This document shows positions 33,451-41,670 of a stretch of DNA of 64,000 nt, piece by piece. Location of the stretch: contig NZ_CP029197.1 of assembly GCF_008639165.1 (NCBI RefSeq), positions 5,274,001 through 5,338,000 on the forward strand. The letters are read 5' to 3'. The position numbers and the translations under genes were made by a program. Every line of letters begins with the position of its first letter. The first letter of the stretch is position 1. Under the pieces are notes generated by a model. It was not told the DNA's origin. It did no database searches and saw only the letters and a program-made list of their open reading frames with translations. The DNA is from Streptomyces venezuelae ATCC 10712. Its GTDB lineage: Bacteria; Actinomycetota; Actinomycetes; Streptomycetales; Streptomycetaceae.

Positions 33451-34362
33451 GTGACCACGAACCCCAGCGCCGAACTCCTCGACAACCTGCTCACCGCGAC
33501 CGGCCAGACCACCGCCGTACGGGAGGAGGTGCGCGTGTGGTCCATGTCCGGCGTCGAGCGCGTGACCTTCCCCGACGGCTCCACGGCCATCTTCAAGTAC
33601 GCCAAGAAGCCCTTCGACAGCGAGGACCAGGCCCTCCGCCTGGCCCATACCCTCGGTGTACCCGTCCCCCAGGTCCACGCCTCCGCCGTCCTGGACGGCT
33701 GGCTCGGCATGCTCATGGAGGACCTCGGACCGTCCGTCCGCGAGGCCGACGACCTCGACGGCGTCGCCGCGGCCGTAATCCTGCACGGAACCCGTACGGC
33801 TCCGCCCTTGCCCGTCCTCGACCAGGAGCGGCTGCGGACGCTCCCGGCCCGGGCGCTGGAGCACCTCGAACGGCTGCGCAAGGCCGACCGATGGCAGGGG
33901 GCCGACGACGTCGAGGACGCGCTCGACCGGATCGCCCAGGCCGCCGAGGCCCGCTCGGCCGGAGCGACGCTGGAGCCGTTCGGCTGGGTGCACTCCGAGT
34001 TCCACCCCACCAGCCTCCACATCGGCGAGCGCGGCTGGAGGCTGCTCGACTTCGCCCGCGCCTTCACGGGCCCCGGCCTGCTCGACCTCGCCAGCTGGCA
34101 CGGCACCATCGAGCCCCCGCACCCCGTGCGCCTGCGCGTCTTCCTGGAGCAGTACGTCACCGCCGGCGGCACCCCCGACGCCCTCGCCCGACGCGGCGGG
34201 CTCACCGCCGAACACTGGGCCCTGGGCTGGCACCGCATGTGGGCCGTCGAGTGGTTCATGGAGCAGTCCATCCGCTGGATCAACGACCCGGCCACCGACC
34301 CCGCCTACATCAAGGCCGTCCGCCGCCACCTCACCGATGTCCTCCACCTCCTGGAGATCTGA
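33451..34362 (+). CDS. Aminoglycoside-phosphotransferase-fold protein with altered catalytic loop
   Basis: A 303-residue APH/choline-kinase-like protein. The N-lobe has an ATP-lysine candidate in TAIFKYAKK (K49), MLMEDLGPSV is the hinge, HSEFHPTSLHIG (181-192) is the catalytic loop and LLDFARAF (198-205) the metal loop. In active enzymes the catalytic loop is HGD-x-H-x-x-N; here Asp is Glu183 and Asn is Ser188. It may use a different chemistry or be a pseudokinase. GTG start with GGAG 6-7 bases ahead. The methyltransferase gene starts 2 bases after its stop. Confidence 0.75.
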   Translation: MTTNPSAELLDNLLTATGQTTAVREEVRVWSMSGVERVTFPDGSTAIFKYAKKPFDSEDQALRLAHTLGVPVPQVHASAVLDGWLGMLMEDLGPSVREADDLDGVAAAVILHGTRTAPPLPVLDQERLRTLPARALEHLERLRKADRWQGADDVEDALDRIAQAAEARSAGATLEPFGWVHSEFHPTSLHIGERGWRLLDFARAFTGPGLLDLASWHGTIEPPHPVRLRVFLEQYVTAGGTPDALARRGGLTAEHWALGWHRMWAVEWFMEQSIRWINDPATDPAYIKAVRRHLTDVLHLLEI

Positions 34363-34363
34363 C

Positions 34364-35056
34364 GTGCTCGCCCAGGCATCCCCCTGGCACGCCCACGCCG
34401 CCCAGCGCACGGCCGCCGGACTCGCCGAACCGCTTGCTGTACCCACCCGGATGGAATGGACTACCCGACCTGGCCAAGGTCCCGGCGCCGAGATCCTCGG
34501 CCCCGACCTGCGCGGCAAGCGACTCCTGGAACTCGGCTGCGGCCCCGGCCACAACGCCGCCCACCTCGCCACCCGCCACGGCGCCCACGTCACCGGCGTC
34601 GACCTGGTCGGCCTCCAGGTCCGCCGCGCCCGCTCCCACTACGGACGGCTGAACAGCCTCACCTTCGTCGCCGGCCACGCCCTGCACTACCTGCACGCCT
34701 CCGACGAGCAGTTCGACGCAATCTACTCCGTCTTCGGAGCCATCGGTCTCGTCGCCCCCGAGCTCCTGCTCCCGGCCATCGCCCAACGCCTCACGCCCGG
34801 CCGGGTGCTCGTCTTCTCCGTCCCGCACCCGCAGCGCGGCGGCCGTAGCCCCTCCGGCGACGACCGTCCGCGCCGGGACTTCGTCACCCTTCCCGACCAC
34901 ACCCGCCTACCCATCGCCCGCTGGGAGTTCTCCACGGACAGGTGGGAGAAGCACCTCAGTCAGGCGGGCTTCTGGCTCACCTCAGCCCAGGAGTTCCACG
35001 ACCTCCGCATGGGCCACTGGCCCACCACCCTGCTGATCCGCGCCCGCAAGCTCTGA
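34364..35056 (+). CDS. Class I SAM-dependent methyltransferase
   Basis: A 230-residue methyltransferase. LLELGCGPGHNAAHLATRHG is motif I that binds SAM, VTGVDLVGLQ motif II, FDAIYSVFGAIGLV the catalytic face, and LTPGRVLVFSVPHP a later strand. It acts on a small molecule or protein; it lacks DNA-methylase catalytic motifs. GTG 34364 lies just past the preceding stop with GGAG 8 bases ahead, indicating coupled translation. It belongs to the cassette of APH-like, methyltransferase and HAD genes. Confidence 0.85.
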   Translation: MLAQASPWHAHAAQRTAAGLAEPLAVPTRMEWTTRPGQGPGAEILGPDLRGKRLLELGCGPGHNAAHLATRHGAHVTGVDLVGLQVRRARSHYGRLNSLTFVAGHALHYLHASDEQFDAIYSVFGAIGLVAPELLLPAIAQRLTPGRVLVFSVPHPQRGGRSPSGDDRPRRDFVTLPDHTRLPIARWEFSTDRWEKHLSQAGFWLTSAQEFHDLRMGHWPTTLLIRARKL

Positions 35057-35092
35057 CCAGCCATTTGCCCCGGCTTCCCCCTGGAGGAACCG

Positions 35093-35638
35093 ATGCGCCC
35101 GCCCTACCTGCTCCTCGACATCGATGGCGTCCTCATTCCCTTCCCCGACGCAGCGGGCTCGGCCCCGGCCACCCACGCCCGCCACGATGTCGTCTCCACC
35201 GGCCGCAGCGCCGCCAACCCGGTCACCGTCTGGCTCAACCCCGACCACGGCCGCCTTCTCATGGACGTGATCCGCACCGGCCTGGTCACTCCCGTCTGGT
35301 GCACCAGCTGGCGCCAGGACGCCACCACCCTGATCGGGCCCCTTCTCGACCTCCCGGCCCTGCCGCACGTCGACCTGCCACGCCCCCAGATCACCACCAG
35401 CCACCCCAACGGCTACCTCTGGAAGCGCGACCACGTCGACGCCTGGCTGGGCGACGCCCCCGCCGTCTGGATCGACGACGACTTCACCAGCCTCGACCAC
35501 GCCTGGGCGGCGGAGCGCACCGCCAAGGGAACGCCAACTCTCCTCGTTCAACCCGCCCCGCACCTCGGGCTGCAGCCCGAGCACCTGACTGAGGTCACGA
35601 CGTGGGTCGCGCAGTTACCCGTAGCCCGAGTCGCCTGA
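35093..35638 (+). CDS. HAD-superfamily phosphatase-like protein
   Basis: A 181-residue HAD protein. LLLDIDGVLIPF at the N-terminus holds the nucleophile Asp9 and Asp11, VWCTSWRQDA has the motif II Thr/Ser region, and AVWIDDDFTSLDH supplies the acidic motif IV. There is a Lys in NGYLWKRDHVDAWL as motif III candidate. It resembles the free-standing HAD proteins of Streptomyces conjugative and cargo regions. The ATG has a GGAGGA ribosome site 5 bases ahead. Last gene of the forward cassette; 119 bases of gene-free sequence follow. Confidence 0.82.
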   Translation: MRPPYLLLDIDGVLIPFPDAAGSAPATHARHDVVSTGRSAANPVTVWLNPDHGRLLMDVIRTGLVTPVWCTSWRQDATTLIGPLLDLPALPHVDLPRPQITTSHPNGYLWKRDHVDAWLGDAPAVWIDDDFTSLDHAWAAERTAKGTPTLLVQPAPHLGLQPEHLTEVTTWVAQLPVARVA

Positions 35639-35757
35639 CGACTGTTGACCTCGCTGCCATGGACAACAGGGGCAACAGAGTGCGTAACGGGCGGCCCGAA
35701 CCAACCTCGACTGGTGAGCTAGCGTATTCGAGCCTCCTCGTCATGAGTCACGCCACG

Positions 35758-36330
35758 TCAGGCCGTCGACTCGTTGAGGCGGTACTCCTCGGAGGGCATC
35801 GAGTCCCATTCGGTATTCGCGCCGTCGCGCGTCACCATGAACAACGGGCGCGATCGGAGGACCGGCCCGACTAGTTGCCCGCGCATGACGACCCCGGGAT
35901 CATCCGGTCCTGCGTAGCCCTCGGGCGTGTAGCGGAAGTACACGTCCATTGCCTCGGCATACGCGATTGCGTCGCTCTCCAGCTCCGACAGGTCTCGCCC
36001 GACCAGCGGGATTCCGTCGTATGCGACCTGGGGACCGTACACGGCGTCGGCAGCGATGCAGAACAGCCCCACATCCCGGCTCACATAGGCCGTGACGGCA
36101 GACGGAGAAGGAGCCGCCCCGTGACGGTGGACCTCGACCTTCCAGGTCGGCGAGAAAATCGCGTGGTGCGGTGCACAATCGCTGACCCTCGTCTGGCCAA
36201 GTGTCTCAGCCGCCTCGACCACTTCGTCGACGGTCATACCGAACCGGAGCGGTCCCACGCCGACAGCCGGCGCATAGAACCACTCATCCCGTCCGGCGAC
36301 TCCGAAATCGGCTTCGGCCTTGAACGCCAT
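35758..36330 (-). CDS. Hypothetical protein
   Basis: A 190-residue soluble protein not recognised. The start MAFKAEADFGVAGRDEWFY is chosen because GAGGGG lies about 6 bases ahead of the ATG at 36330; upstream in-frame ATGs lack one. PLRFGMTVDEVVEAAETLGQ resembles the short turn-helix repeat seen in some immunity-like proteins, but I would not name a family on that. It has somewhat lower GC than the mobilization genes. Confidence 0.6.
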   Translation of the reverse strand: MAFKAEADFGVAGRDEWFYAPAVGVGPLRFGMTVDEVVEAAETLGQTRVSDCAPHHAIFSPTWKVEVHRHGAAPSPSAVTAYVSRDVGLFCIAADAVYGPQVAYDGIPLVGRDLSELESDAIAYAEAMDVYFRYTPEGYAGPDDPGVVMRGQLVGPVLRSRPLFMVTRDGANTEWDSMPSEEYRLNESTA

Positions 36331-36489
36331 AGTCACCCCTCTAGAGACACCTGAGAACTCACCGGCGCCCATCATGTCAATCACCGACCAGCAGGCTGCC
36401 GGGCGCGAAAGGCTGTGGACTCAGCGATCGCCTCCGGCGGCGGCTTTCGGTGTCCACGCGAGGGCTGGATAACGGGTCCCGCTGATCTT

Positions 36490-36930
36490 CTACGAGGTCG
36501 CCGCCCTGGCGGCCGACGACTGCGGAGTGGGCCACGGCTGGTCGTCAGGTGTCGTTGCGGGGCGGCCGGCCAGTACGTAGTCGCGGTACTCATCGCCCGC
36601 CATGGACTGGTTCACCCAGCGTTCGAGTGCGGCTCCCGTTTGGCTTTCGGCGGCGTGCATGGCAGCAAGCGGCTCGCTCATGGTTGCCAAGAGCAGGCCG
36701 AAGTCCTCTTCCTCGTCGTCGAACAACGGCGGCAATGAATCCAAGTCGCCCGTCAGGGGTTCGCAGTCGAGAGCGACGTGGAGGTAGACCTCGTAGGAAC
36801 CTCGGGCCGGTCGTATTTCGACCCAGCGGACCCCCGGCCTCTCGGGGGTCCCAGCCGGTCCGAGGAACTGCTCGACGGAACGCCCCCGCTTGAGGGTGCC
36901 GAGGATGAATGGTTCTGCGAGATAGCGCAC
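36490..36930 (-). CDS. Hypothetical protein
   Basis: A 146-residue protein starting at a GTG, VRYLAEPFILGTLKRGRSVE. It is acidic in the middle (LPPLFDDEEEDFGLLL) and ends in a Pro/Ala-rich tail. No known domain is recognised. It lies between the other small unknown gene and the relaxase, in the same direction. Its position and size resemble immunity proteins, but nothing in the sequence shows that. Confidence 0.55.
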   Translation of the reverse strand: MRYLAEPFILGTLKRGRSVEQFLGPAGTPERPGVRWVEIRPARGSYEVYLHVALDCEPLTGDLDSLPPLFDDEEEDFGLLLATMSEPLAAMHAAESQTGAALERWVNQSMAGDEYRDYVLAGRPATTPDDQPWPTPQSSAARAATS

Positions 36931-36987
36931 GCCGGAAGGCTACGGCGTGATGAGGATGCGCGTCCGCAGAAGGGCATCTGATCGGGG

Positions 36988-38688
36988 TCAGCGGTGTCGA
37001 CTGCGCTCTTCGGGCCTCGTTGGCACTGGTGTGGCCGGAGGGTGTGGTGTGCCGGACATGGACGACGTTCCGCTGGTGGCGGTGCTTCGGCTGCGAGCTG
37101 CTTGCGTCCGCCGGTTCGGCTGAGTGGTGATGCGCCAGTTGAGGACCTCGGCGGGGTGCTCGGCGCTGTCTAGTTCCCGTTGGGTGCCCATCTCGGTCAG
37201 GAGGCGTCGGGGGTTGTGGCCGGCGGTTTCGGCGTGGGCGGGGGTGGTGGTCAGGGCGGTCCAAGTGGGGTCGGCGAGGATCCGGTCGGCGTGGTCGGGG
37301 AGGGCCGCACGAACGTCCTGCTCGTAGCGGCTGGCGATTGCGGCTCGCGGTGCGCGGAGGGCCAGGTCCGCCAGGACGGGGGCGGCGGCCTGTTGGTAGC
37401 CCGCCTGGAGGTGGCGGAGGGCTTCCTGGGCCGCTGCGGCCTGCTGCTCGTGGCCGCGTTGCTCGTGCCACTTGGCGGCGGCGCGGGCCAGGTGCACGGT
37501 GGCGAAGAGCAGGGCGATGGCGAGTCCGCCTGGCTGGTTGGAGGCGTAGGCGAGTTCCTTGGCGGCCTTGCGCAGGGCGGTGGCGGCTTGGTGGTCGGCG
37601 CGGGTGGCGGAGCGGCGGGCGCGGTTGAACGCCATCGCCGCTGCCTGCAGTTCCGCCTGGTGTGGGCCGGTCGTGGCGCTGGCGATGTTGTACAGGGCGT
37701 CGCCGAAGGCGGCCAGGTGGCCCTGGGCGGCGGCATCGTCATCGGAGTCGAGTACGGCGCGGGCCGCGTGGATGGCGGTGGTGGTGTGGCGCCATGGGGC
37801 GGCGGGGTCCGCCACATGCCGGGGGCGGTCGGCCATCTCCTGGCCAGGGAGGCGTTCGCGTAGGCGGTTGATGGAGAGGTCGGGGGCGAGTTTGGAGCCG
37901 CCGTACCAGACGGGTTCGCCGGCCGCGTTGGTGTCGCCGGGGGCGGCGAGGCTGTAGCCGATGACGTCGCCGGTCTCGGGGCCGAGTCGTGTCTTGACCT
38001 TGATGCCGAGGGACTGCAGCACGGTGAAGTAGTCGGCTTCGTTGTGTACGGCGGCGGCGACCGCGTATGCCTGATCGCGCAGCCAGTGCCGTGCCGTGAC
38101 CGTCTGGCCCTGGCGCTCGGCCTTGGTGCGTTCGGCACTGGTGGGGGTGCGGGGCGCGGTGAGGTCGCCGGACTTCAGGCGGCGCAGACCGAACTCCGCC
38201 TCGATCTTGCGGCACTCCGCCTGGGCGCGCTGTCCGTCGCGGTGGGTGCGCGGGCGGCGTCCGTCGGCGCGGACGGTGGTGGCCATGAGGTGGATGTGGT
38301 CGTCGGCGTGGCGCACGGCGATCCACCGGCATGCCTTCTCGTCTCCGTCAGGGGCGATGCCGGTGGCGTGCACGATGCGGCGGGCGACTTCGGCCCACTC
38401 GGCGTCGGTGAGGTAGCGGTCGCCGGGCGCGGTACGGACCGGGCAGTGCCAGACGTGCTGGGGTGGTTTCTTGCCGCCCAGTTCGCGGGTGCGCAGGTCG
38501 ACGTGGGTGTCGAGGCGCTTGGCGAGCTGGGAGTAGGTGGCTGTAGGGTCGCGGCCGGGGTCGGGGGCGCCGGCCATGTCCCAGGCGGCGACGATGTGCG
38601 GGTCGGTGTGTTCGTCGCGGCGGCCGGGGCCGAAGAGGTAGACGATCAGTCCGCGGGAGTCGGAACCGGTGGAGACGTCAGGAACCAT
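36988..38688 (-). CDS. Relaxase / mobilization nuclease
   Basis: A 566-residue relaxase. The three-histidine metal motif is VRHADDHIHLMATTV (H127, H131, H133), with HVWHCPVR upstream; a catalytic Tyr candidate is in ATYSQLAKR. The C-terminal half is Ala-rich helical and ends in a basic, disordered tail. It should nick oriT and pilot single-stranded DNA. The gene overlaps the preceding mobC by 11 bases. Relaxases are less usual in Streptomyces, whose conjugative elements mostly use a TraB double-strand pump. Confidence 0.88.
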   Translation of the reverse strand: MVPDVSTGSDSRGLIVYLFGPGRRDEHTDPHIVAAWDMAGAPDPGRDPTATYSQLAKRLDTHVDLRTRELGGKKPPQHVWHCPVRTAPGDRYLTDAEWAEVARRIVHATGIAPDGDEKACRWIAVRHADDHIHLMATTVRADGRRPRTHRDGQRAQAECRKIEAEFGLRRLKSGDLTAPRTPTSAERTKAERQGQTVTARHWLRDQAYAVAAAVHNEADYFTVLQSLGIKVKTRLGPETGDVIGYSLAAPGDTNAAGEPVWYGGSKLAPDLSINRLRERLPGQEMADRPRHVADPAAPWRHTTTAIHAARAVLDSDDDAAAQGHLAAFGDALYNIASATTGPHQAELQAAAMAFNRARRSATRADHQAATALRKAAKELAYASNQPGGLAIALLFATVHLARAAAKWHEQRGHEQQAAAAQEALRHLQAGYQQAAAPVLADLALRAPRAAIASRYEQDVRAALPDHADRILADPTWTALTTTPAHAETAGHNPRRLLTEMGTQRELDSAEHPAEVLNWRITTQPNRRTQAARSRSTATSGTSSMSGTPHPPATPVPTRPEERSRHR

Positions 38689-39364
38689 GCGCGGTGCCTT
38701 CCGCCAGGAGCTGGTCGATCAGCCGGTAGCTGCTCTCGGCTGCTTGCTCGACGCGGTCCAGCACCGCCTCGGCACGCTCGGGCACCGTTCCTTGGTGGAT
38801 GGCCGCGGTGATCTGGTTGAGGTTGCCGCCGATGCGGTTTAGCGCGACCGTCTGTGCCTCGACGGCCTCGATCAGCGGGCGGGCCGGGTCGTCCTCCGGG
38901 CTGCCGACCAGCTCCGCCTTGCCGAGGGCGACGGCCAGGGCGGCGTCGCCGACGAATCCGGCGAACTTCTGACCGCGCTGGTGGGCGGCGGCGCTGATCA
39001 CGCTTACAGCTGTCCGTGTGAAGCGGATGGTCTTCTCCTGGTCGCGCTTCTCGACCGTGCGCTTGCGGTTCATCAGTGCGGGCAGGGCGGGGGCGTCGAG
39101 GTCCCGCCAGGAGGGCTGCTCGACGGGCGGTTGGACGTCGGTCGGTGCCTGGGGGCGGAGGGCGGCGGAGTCGGCTATGACCCCTTCCAGCTCGGGCGCC
39201 CCCTGGCGCTCGGCCTTCTCCTCCGCCACCCCTGGGGCGGGGGCAAGCGCGGACGAAGCCTCGTTAGAGGCTCGTTCGCTCCAGCTTGCTGCTGATCGGC
39301 GGGTCAGGCCGAAGAGCTTCTTGCGGCGGCGGGTGGGGGAGTTGTCGGTGCTCGTTTCGGGCAT
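38678..39364 (-). CDS. mobC: MobC-like relaxosome accessory protein
   Basis: A 228-residue protein. The first 100 residues are disordered; KTIRFTRTAVSVISAAAHQR is a ribbon-helix-helix-like DNA-binding segment, and VALNRIGGNLNQITAAIHQG is the MobC signature. It should bind oriT and help the relaxase open the DNA. It overlaps the relaxase start by 11 bases, and the oriT-like repeats lie directly upstream of its start, the expected order oriT-mobC-relaxase. Confidence 0.88.
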   Translation of the reverse strand: MPETSTDNSPTRRRKKLFGLTRRSAASWSERASNEASSALAPAPGVAEEKAERQGAPELEGVIADSAALRPQAPTDVQPPVEQPSWRDLDAPALPALMNRKRTVEKRDQEKTIRFTRTAVSVISAAAHQRGQKFAGFVGDAALAVALGKAELVGSPEDDPARPLIEAVEAQTVALNRIGGNLNQITAAIHQGTVPERAEAVLDRVEQAAESSYRLIDQLLAEGTAHGS

Positions 39365-41205
39365 GGTGGTGCTCCGGTGATCGTGTGGGGTGGGGCTTCG
39401 TCACGTCCGTTGCATCCGTCCCGTAGCTGGTCAGGACAGGTACGGAGGCGGTTGCAGGTACGGAGTGATCCGTATCGGCGAGGAACTCCGTCCCCGCGCT
39501 GACCTGCGCGGGGACGGATGCGACGGATTGATACGGAGCTGGGGTCAGCGAGTGGGCCTGGGGCCGGCAGGCCCGCCGGGCGGGCCGATGGGCAGCGTCC
39601 CGGACGGAGGGGCCGGCGGCTTGCCCTGGGCCCGACGTGCGACCACGGCCTCGCCGGCTGCGGGGCCGGCTGGGCGGGGTCGGGGCAGTAGCGGGCCCAG
39701 GCGTCGAGGAACTGGTTACGGGCGTATGCCTTGGCCTGCCTGCCGTTCTCGAAGCGGTGGTTGGCCGGGCTGATGCCGAAGTCGCGCAGCAGGTTGGCCA
39801 GGTGGTAGGCGTTCAGGCCCTTCGTCCCGTACTCGGCCCACGGCGCCTCGGCATCCTGGAGGAGGGCGGCGAGCAGGTCGTGGCTGCGCAGCGCCTCCTG
39901 GTCGCCCTGTTGCTCGAAGACGCGGCGGATGTCCCGGAGCAGCCGGGTCTTCAGCGTCGTCTGTTCGTCCTGGACCAGCTCGGTGCGGGTCATCGACAGG
40001 CAGGTGGCGCGGGCCTGGGCGGGCCAGTGGCCGCCGGCCAGGTCTGCGACGATCACCAGGGGCTCCCAGGTGTCCGCGGCCCGGACCTCGACCGGCATCG
40101 GTGGCACCAGCCGGTGCGCTGCCCCGCGCAGTGGGGTCAGCCATGCGGCCAGTCGGTCGCGCAGCGCGTTCAGTTCCGGGACGGAGTGCCGGGAACGGAA
40201 GGGGGCGACCTTCTCGCCGGGCTTGCGCTTCTGCATGCGGAGCACGACGGCGCGGTCCATGATCGTGTCCGGCAGATCGCCGATGCCTGCCAGCGCGGCC
40301 ATGGCGAAGGTGGGGAACGCGGTCGGCTTGTGTTCCGGGCCGGAGATCCGCCAGGCGGGGCGGTTGCGCTGGTGTCCAGCGTTCAGCAGGCCCCGGAGGT
40401 CCTCCTTGTCGCCGGCCTTGGGGCCGAAGATGGTGTCGGCCTCGTCCACCAGCAGTGTCGGCGGGTCCTCGCCGATGATCCGGAAGACCACCGCCGGCGA
40501 GGTGTTCACGGTCATCATCGGCCTGGACACGGTCTCGTGGAGTACGTCAAGGACACGGGACTTTCCGCAGCCCTTGGTCGGTCCCACCACCGCCAGGCGC
40601 GGCGCGTGCTGGAGGGCGGGCTGGATGTGGGAGGCCGCCACCCAGAGGGTGACAGCGGTCAGTGCCTCCTCGCTCGGCAGCACGACGTACCGGCCAATCG
40701 CGGCGCGCAGCTCGTCCAGTACGGCGGTCCCGTCCTGGTCCCGATCCGCCGTGAGACCGGCGCGCTCGCGGTCCTCGGTCCCCGGTCCGGGTTCGGGGAC
40801 CGCCCCCGGAGCATCGTGGTGATCGCGGGCAACCGGGATCGACGGTCCGGGTTCGCCGTCCGACTGACCGGAATTCTTCGTCCGGTCCTCGGCTTCCGGA
40901 CCGGGTCGATGATCCGGGTTCGGGGTCCGGTCCGGTAGGCCGCTGAGCTGCGCGTTCTCCGTCGGTCCGGGTTCCCGGTCCGGGTTGACCGGAACTCCGG
41001 TCGGGGTTTCGGTCGCGGTTCGGTCCGGTTCCGGACCGACCGGACCAGCGCCACGGTCCGGTCGGTCACCGGTCCCCGGAGAGGTGGACCGGCCGTCCGC
41101 TCGGTCCGGACTTCGCCATGGGATGCCCTGGCCGGGGACCGCAGCGGCAGGCCAGACGACCTTGTGGGATGTGTTCGGGGCGGCGGGGGACGTAGAGTCC
41201 TCCAT
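39304..41205 (-). CDS. DUF3631 domain ATPase, probable replication/mobilization helicase-like protein (C-terminal frame doubtful)
   Basis: A 633-residue protein as read. The first 155 residues are low-complexity PDR/GP-rich. Residues about 165-535 hold the ATPase: VVGPTKGCGKSRVLDVL (Walker A), TLLVDEADTIFG (Walker B) and the DUF3631 core (PADTWEPLVIVADLAGGHWP-like; actual AADTWEPLVIVADLAG). After ARYCPDPAQP the frame turns Arg/Pro-rich and runs through the oriT-like repeats into mobC. Shifting by one base near 39680 gives a tail EAVVARRAQGKPP...PRPTR with a stop at 39545, which looks more natural, so a frameshift or sequencing error is likely. Function is inferred from plasmid and phage relatives. 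Confidence 0.75.
   Translation of the reverse strand: MEDSTSPAAPNTSHKVVWPAAAVPGQGIPWRSPDRADGRSTSPGTGDRPDRGAGPVGPEPDRTATETPTGVPVNPDREPGPTENAQLSGLPDRTPNPDHRPGPEAEDRTKNSGQSDGEPGPSIPVARDHHDAPGAVPEPGPGTEDRERAGLTADRDQDGTAVLDELRAAIGRYVVLPSEEALTAVTLWVAASHIQPALQHAPRLAVVGPTKGCGKSRVLDVLHETVSRPMMTVNTSPAVVFRIIGEDPPTLLVDEADTIFGPKAGDKEDLRGLLNAGHQRNRPAWRISGPEHKPTAFPTFAMAALAGIGDLPDTIMDRAVVLRMQKRKPGEKVAPFRSRHSVPELNALRDRLAAWLTPLRGAAHRLVPPMPVEVRAADTWEPLVIVADLAGGHWPAQARATCLSMTRTELVQDEQTTLKTRLLRDIRRVFEQQGDQEALRSHDLLAALLQDAEAPWAEYGTKGLNAYHLANLLRDFGISPANHRFENGRQAKAYARNQFLDAWARYCPDPAQPAPQPARPWSHVGPRASRRPLRPGRCPSARPAGLPAPGPLADPSSVSIRRIRPRAGQRGDGVPRRYGSLRTCNRLRTCPDQLRDGCNGRDEAPPHTITGAPPCPKRAPTTPPPAAARSSSA
39411..39538. 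other. Candidate oriT: iterons, hairpin and long inverted repeat upstream of mobC
   Basis: GGTACGGAG occurs at 39439-39447 and 39457-39465 (18-base spacing), GATACGGAG at 39530-39538, and the inverted TCCGTATC at 39469-39476. A perfect 8-bp hairpin CCCCGCGC/GCGCGGGG lies at 39492-39513. TGCATCCGTCCC (39411-39422) is inverted at 39511-39522. The location directly upstream of mobC-relaxase fits an origin of transfer. Confidence 0.6.
40784..41109. repeat. Cluster of GGTCCGG heptamers inside the DUF3631 gene 5' part
   Basis: By eye I count 12 copies of GGTCCGG in either orientation within about 326 bases, often as GGTCCGGGTT. In protein they encode PDR/PDRT-type repeats. A random stretch of this base composition should hold well under one. 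Confidence 0.8.
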
Positions 41206-41353
41206 CGACGTTCCTCTCAGGTGAGGGACGGGACGGGCAAGGTCCCGCCCCTCACCGGTTCGTTCGTTCAGGGATGGGCGACGTGCAGGGGAATCTCCGG
41301 CCCTCGGCGTTGGCGCGCCGGGGGCCGTTGCTGTGTCTGGGCCTGTCGGCGGC

Positions 41354-41548
41354 TCACGAGGCCAGGCCCCATTCCTCCTGGCCGTCGATCAGCGTGCGCT
41401 CGTAGCGCAGCAGCTCGGCCTCGGGGTAGAGCACCCGCTTGCCGACCTTGATGCCGCGCGGCCCCTTCTTGATCTGACGCCAGTAGCGGACGGTGCTTTC
41501 GGCTGTGCGGTAGCGCTCGGCGACCTCGGCGGTGGTCAGGTATCGCAA
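41354..41548 (-). CDS. xis: Excisionase / MerR-type helix-turn-helix protein
   Basis: A 64-residue winged-helix protein: MRYLTTAEVAERYRTAESTV then RYWRQIKKGPRGIKVGKRVL, the AlpA/Xis-like layout used by recombination directionality factors. The start is a TTG at 41548; no ATG or GTG is in frame just upstream. It is on the strand opposite to the integrase and divergent from the XRE regulator, typical for controlling excision versus lysogeny-like maintenance. It may also activate the DUF3631-mob operon. Confidence 0.8.
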   Translation of the reverse strand: MRYLTTAEVAERYRTAESTVRYWRQIKKGPRGIKVGKRVLYPEAELLRYERTLIDGQEEWGLAS

Positions 41549-41670
41549 TGCATTCCCATTCGGCTAGGTGGCGATTCGATCTGCATAGTGTTGTACCCGG
41601 CGATCCCCGGTTACCCAAATCGGGAAGCCCGTGTTTCAATTTGGATAGCGATGGTGATGATGGAGGTTCG

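Noticed and set aside
34364..35056. Methyltransferase as part of a restriction-modification or BREX-like system
   Set aside because: It lacks DNA-methylase motifs such as a D/NPPY box, and no restriction nuclease is adjacent; it fits a small-molecule class I enzyme.
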